DNA from: an uncultured Lachnospiraceae bacterium
GTDB taxonomy: Bacteria > Bacillota > Clostridia > Lachnospirales > Lachnospiraceae
Direction: 5' to 3'
Length of the DNA: 64,000 bases
NCBI GenBank assembly: GCA_910585295.1
Contig: CAJUDE010000028.1
Coordinates: 28,789 to 92,788 of the forward strand
Shown: positions 61,897 to 64,000 of the stretch, piece after piece
How the letters are laid out: each line of letters opens with the position of its first letter
Numbering within the stretch: the first letter of the stretch is position 1
Notes under the pieces: generated by a model
Told to the model about the DNA's origin: nothing
The model's database searches: none
The model's input: only the letters and a program-made list of their open reading frames with translations
Program-made: the position numbers and the translations under genes

Positions 61897-62709
61897 ATGG
61901 AAAATCAATCATTAGCTGCTAACGGTATGAAAATTTCAATAGAAGATTCAATACATAAAGTTATGGACATTATAGAAAAAGAAGATGGAAGAACCTTTGA
62001 AGAAAAAAAGAAAGAAGCAATCAATTTTCTTAAGGATAAAGAGAATACGTTGCTGGCAGAACGTTTAATTGATATTGCTACAAATGATGAAATGGGGAAA
62101 AAGATTTATAAGAAGTTCTGGGAAATGGGAGAGTGTATTATTACAGAAAATGAAATTATATTACGAAAAGTACAGGATTCGGATAAAGACATATTTATTG
62201 AATTGCAAAAGGAAAATAATATCGTTAAGTCAATGATGAAAGAAGAAGCCTATCGTAATATGTTATGGAATGAACATATAGAGTATAAAGCATTAATGTT
62301 TTCGATAGTCGTGGATAATGAATATGTCGGATATTGTGGTATAAAGAATACTACGCATGAACAATGGGAGATAGCGATAGAAATTTTGAATAAGTGGAAA
62401 CACAAAGGAATTGGATATAGAGCAATTAGCATTATGTTAGATGCAATAAAGAATCGTCTGAATGTGTCGGAATTTCGTGTAAGAATTGATGCTGAAAATT
62501 ATCCAAGTCAAAGATTATTTGAGAAACTGGGGGCAGAGCCTAATGGTATTTCAGAATTTTTGTTGCATGAGGAAGCGGATATTCGTAGATGTGAGGAAGA
62601 AAATATTCATTTGCTGGATGAGAGAATACAGGAATTAGCAAAGCAGTTTAATGTTGAACCAAGAAAATTGTTAAGTCATGTGTTGGAATACAAATTAACG
62701 TGGGGTTAA
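61897..62709 (+). CDS. GNAT-family N-acetyltransferase
   Basis: 270 aa; start at 61897 (MENQSLAANGMKI), with GAAGAGGTC upstream. A helical N-terminal region (about 1-90) precedes the GNAT domain (about 95-240): IILRKVQDSDKDIFIEL, NEYVGYCGIKN, ILNKWKHKGIGYRAISIML (the CoA-binding loop in the K-GIG form) and NYPSQRLFEKLGAE. Very AT-rich; last gene before attR. Substrate unknown; a toxin or antibiotic-modifying role is speculative. Confidence 0.88.
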   Translation: MENQSLAANGMKISIEDSIHKVMDIIEKEDGRTFEEKKKEAINFLKDKENTLLAERLIDIATNDEMGKKIYKKFWEMGECIITENEIILRKVQDSDKDIFIELQKENNIVKSMMKEEAYRNMLWNEHIEYKALMFSIVVDNEYVGYCGIKNTTHEQWEIAIEILNKWKHKGIGYRAISIMLDAIKNRLNVSEFRVRIDAENYPSQRLFEKLGAEPNGISEFLLHEEADIRRCEEENIHLLDERIQELAKQFNVEPRKLLSHVLEYKLTWG

Positions 62710-62809
62710 GGAAAGTGTCTGTAAGTGTTCAAAAATAGATAAAAATGTTTTTTCGTAACGCACTTGTAGCACACAAAAATCCTGTAAAGCCTTATTTTAC
62801 GCTGCTTGT

Positions 62810-62828
62810 AGTTCAGCAAGCGTTAATT
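62810..62828 (+). other. attR core (rpsI 3'-end duplicate)
   Basis: AGTTCAGCAAGCGTTAATT, 18 of 19 bases as at 50392-50410; codes for Phe-Ser-Lys-Arg-stop in the matching frame. Confidence 0.85.
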
Positions 62829-62911
62829 GGCTGTTCAAACCGTATCAAAATTGCTCAAAAACCCCGGAAAATCAAATGTTTACGGTTAGAGGGAAGTAAT
62901 TTCAGATTAGG

Positions 62912-62949
62912 CGGTATAGCCCCGATTACAAGGGCTGTACCGTCTTTTT
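62912..62949 (+). terminator. Hairpin with T run
   Basis: CGGTATAGCCC-(9)-GGGCTGTACCG then TCTTTTTG, between attR and the convergent recombinase gene. Confidence 0.7.
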
Positions 62950-62955
62950 GAGTTC

Positions 62956-64000
62956 CTATGCGCCTTGCCGTTCCGGTTGCGTGGCAGAAAGGAAATTGAT
63001 TTCCCCTACAAAGTTGAAAACAATATCCACTTTCTGTACCCGTTTCCCGTCCACCTTTTCCGGTGCATGGACTATGATTTTCTTGATAAATTCATTGACG
63101 ATTGCGGGGGTGAGTTCCTTTATCCCTACATACTTGCGGATAATCGCGGCGAAGCTGTCAAAATCGCTTTTGTTCTGTTCGTAGGTATCGACTTCCTGCA
63201 GGTCTGCCCTGACCTTTTCTTCCAGTTCCCGCTGTTCCGCTTCATGCTCTGCGGACAGCTTCAAAAATCTGTCATGGTTGATTGCACCGCTTATGTCGTC
63301 CTCATAAATCCGCTTGAAGATACGGTCAAGTTCCGCTATCCGCTTCCTCGTCTGTCCGACTTCACGTTTCCTGCGCTTCATTTCCTTTTCTGTTTCAGCG
63401 GAGCGTTGCTGATACATCATTTCATGGAAAGCCATGATGTCATCAAAGAAAAGGGCGGTCACGTCAAATATTCTGCTCCATACTATCTGCTTTAACACTT
63501 CCTCGCGGATAAAATGAGCCGTACAGCTTCCCGTATTGCTCTTGTACTTTGCACAGCGGTAATGGTCTTGTGAGCCGTTAAAACTTTTACAAGTAGCGAA
63601 ATGTAGCTTGCTTCCACAGTCTGCACAATATACCAAGCCGGAAAACAATCCCTGTCTGTCCGCTTTTGTGGGGCGGCGTTTGTTAGCCCTTACTTCCTGC
63701 ACCCGTTCAAAAACAGTGTCCGCTACAATCGCTTCATGGGTATTATAGAAAATTGCCTGCTGTTCCTTTGTGGTTGGAATCCGCTTTTTTAGTTTGTGGG
63801 ATTTGGAATAGCTTTTGAAGTTCACCGTATGCCCGCAGTAGTCCATGCGCTCTAAAATACCGACAATGGTACTATCTCTCCAGTCATAAGGGCTGTCGGG
63901 GAGTGCTTTCCCCTTTTTCTTTGCGTAATACGCTTTTGCTATCAGCACATTATCCGCTTTGAGGATTTTTGCTATCTGCGCAGGTCCTTTCCCACCGATA
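62956..64000 (-). CDS. Large serine recombinase, TndX-like (5' end outside window)
   Basis: The frame is open to the window edge: codons upstream of the GTG at 63948 read GPAQIAKILKADN, so the start and the catalytic resolvase domain are not in view. Visible are the recombinase domain (YDWRDSTIVGILERMDYCGH), the zinc ribbon (LVYCADCGSKLHFATCK ... YRCAKYKSNTGSCTAHF) and a coiled coil rich in Glu/Lys/Arg before the C-terminal NFVGEINF. This matches large recombinases of Tn5397/Tn4451-type transposons. It marks another mobile element. Confidence 0.92.
   Translation of the reverse strand, partial: IGGKGPAQIAKILKADNVLIAKAYYAKKKGKALPDSPYDWRDSTIVGILERMDYCGHTVNFKSYSKSHKLKKRIPTTKEQQAIFYNTHEAIVADTVFERVQEVRANKRRPTKADRQGLFSGLVYCADCGSKLHFATCKSFNGSQDHYRCAKYKSNTGSCTAHFIREEVLKQIVWSRIFDVTALFFDDIMAFHEMMYQQRSAETEKEMKRRKREVGQTRKRIAELDRIFKRIYEDDISGAINHDRFLKLSAEHEAEQRELEEKVRADLQEVDTYEQNKSDFDSFAAIIRKYVGIKELTPAIVNEFIKKIIVHAPEKVDGKRVQKVDIVFNFVGEINFLSATQPERQGA

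Larger units (their letters stand above)
50392..62828. mobile_element. 12.4-kb integrated element at rpsI (PICI-like phage satellite)
   Basis: Bounded by AGTTCAGCAAGCGATAATT (50392) and AGTTCAGCAAGCGTTAATT (62810). Gene order: cargo, then integrase and repressor leftward; a divergent operator region; Cro-like, Xis-like, primase-helicase, HNH and small terminase-like genes rightward; then cargo. No capsid, portal, tail or large terminase genes. This order and size fit phage-inducible chromosomal islands. The excisionase-like and primase genes are damaged, so the island may be fixed in place. Base composition is clearly more AT-rich than the core genes. Confidence 0.8.

Noticed and set aside
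50392..62828. Interpretation as a conjugative element or complete prophage
   Set aside because: No relaxase, coupling protein or type IV secretion genes, and no capsid, portal, tail or lysis operon.

Overview
The window looks like a chromosomal segment of a butyrate-producing gut Lachnospiraceae (Clostridia). The basis is a butyryl-CoA:acetate CoA-transferase of the Roseburia/Eubacterium type, a bile salt hydrolase, the Firmicutes order ecfA1-ecfA2-ecfT-truA-(insert)-rplM-rpsI, PTS-dependent dihydroxyacetone kinase, and AGGAGG-type ribosome binding sites. This assignment is inferred from gene content read by eye, not from a database search.

Layout. (1) 1-10.9 kb is accessory: the right part of an ISL3-family IS whose transposase is split in two frames, a decayed HTH regulator, a DUF2085 membrane protein carrying an in-frame palindromic repeat, a compact WYL-regulator / small membrane protein / helical protein / HNH-like membrane protein cassette, a bile salt hydrolase, and a solitary N6-adenine DNA methyltransferase with an N-terminal HTH. 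(2) 11-50.4 kb is mostly core metabolism: gdhA, two chemoreceptors, hemerythrin, galM, MATE pump, But, three tRNAs (Phe, Gly, Gly), LacI regulator, HD-GYP, TetR-MMPL-heptad-repeat operon, dhaL-dhaM-dhaK, radical SAM protein, nth, a DnaQ-like exonuclease, a VanW protein, an Lrp regulator with an aminotransferase, trmL, the ECF module, truA, rplM and rpsI. Several structured repeats (a MITE-like element, a 324-bp foldback element and a tandem 75-bp repeat) sit between these genes. (3) 50,392-62,828 is an integrated element at the 3' end of rpsI. It is bounded by 19-bp near-identical copies of the rpsI end in which both copies preserve the last codons. Its order is integrase and repressor leftward, then rightward Cro-like, excisionase-like (nonsense mutation), primase-helicase (fragmented), HNH and small terminase-like genes, with no capsid genes. 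This resembles a phage-inducible chromosomal island (phage satellite). Cargo includes an HExxH protein, a type I toxin-antitoxin locus, a serine resolvase and a GNAT acetyltransferase. (4) From 62.9 kb a large serine recombinase, running off the window, marks a second mobile element next to the first.

Most interesting points: the rpsI-integrated satellite with its 11-bp-phased putative arm sites and operator palindromes, the WYL-controlled HNH/membrane cassette, the convergent holin-like toxin/antisense RNA locus, the CamA-like orphan methyltransferase, and the palindromic repeat inserted in frame in a protein-coding gene.
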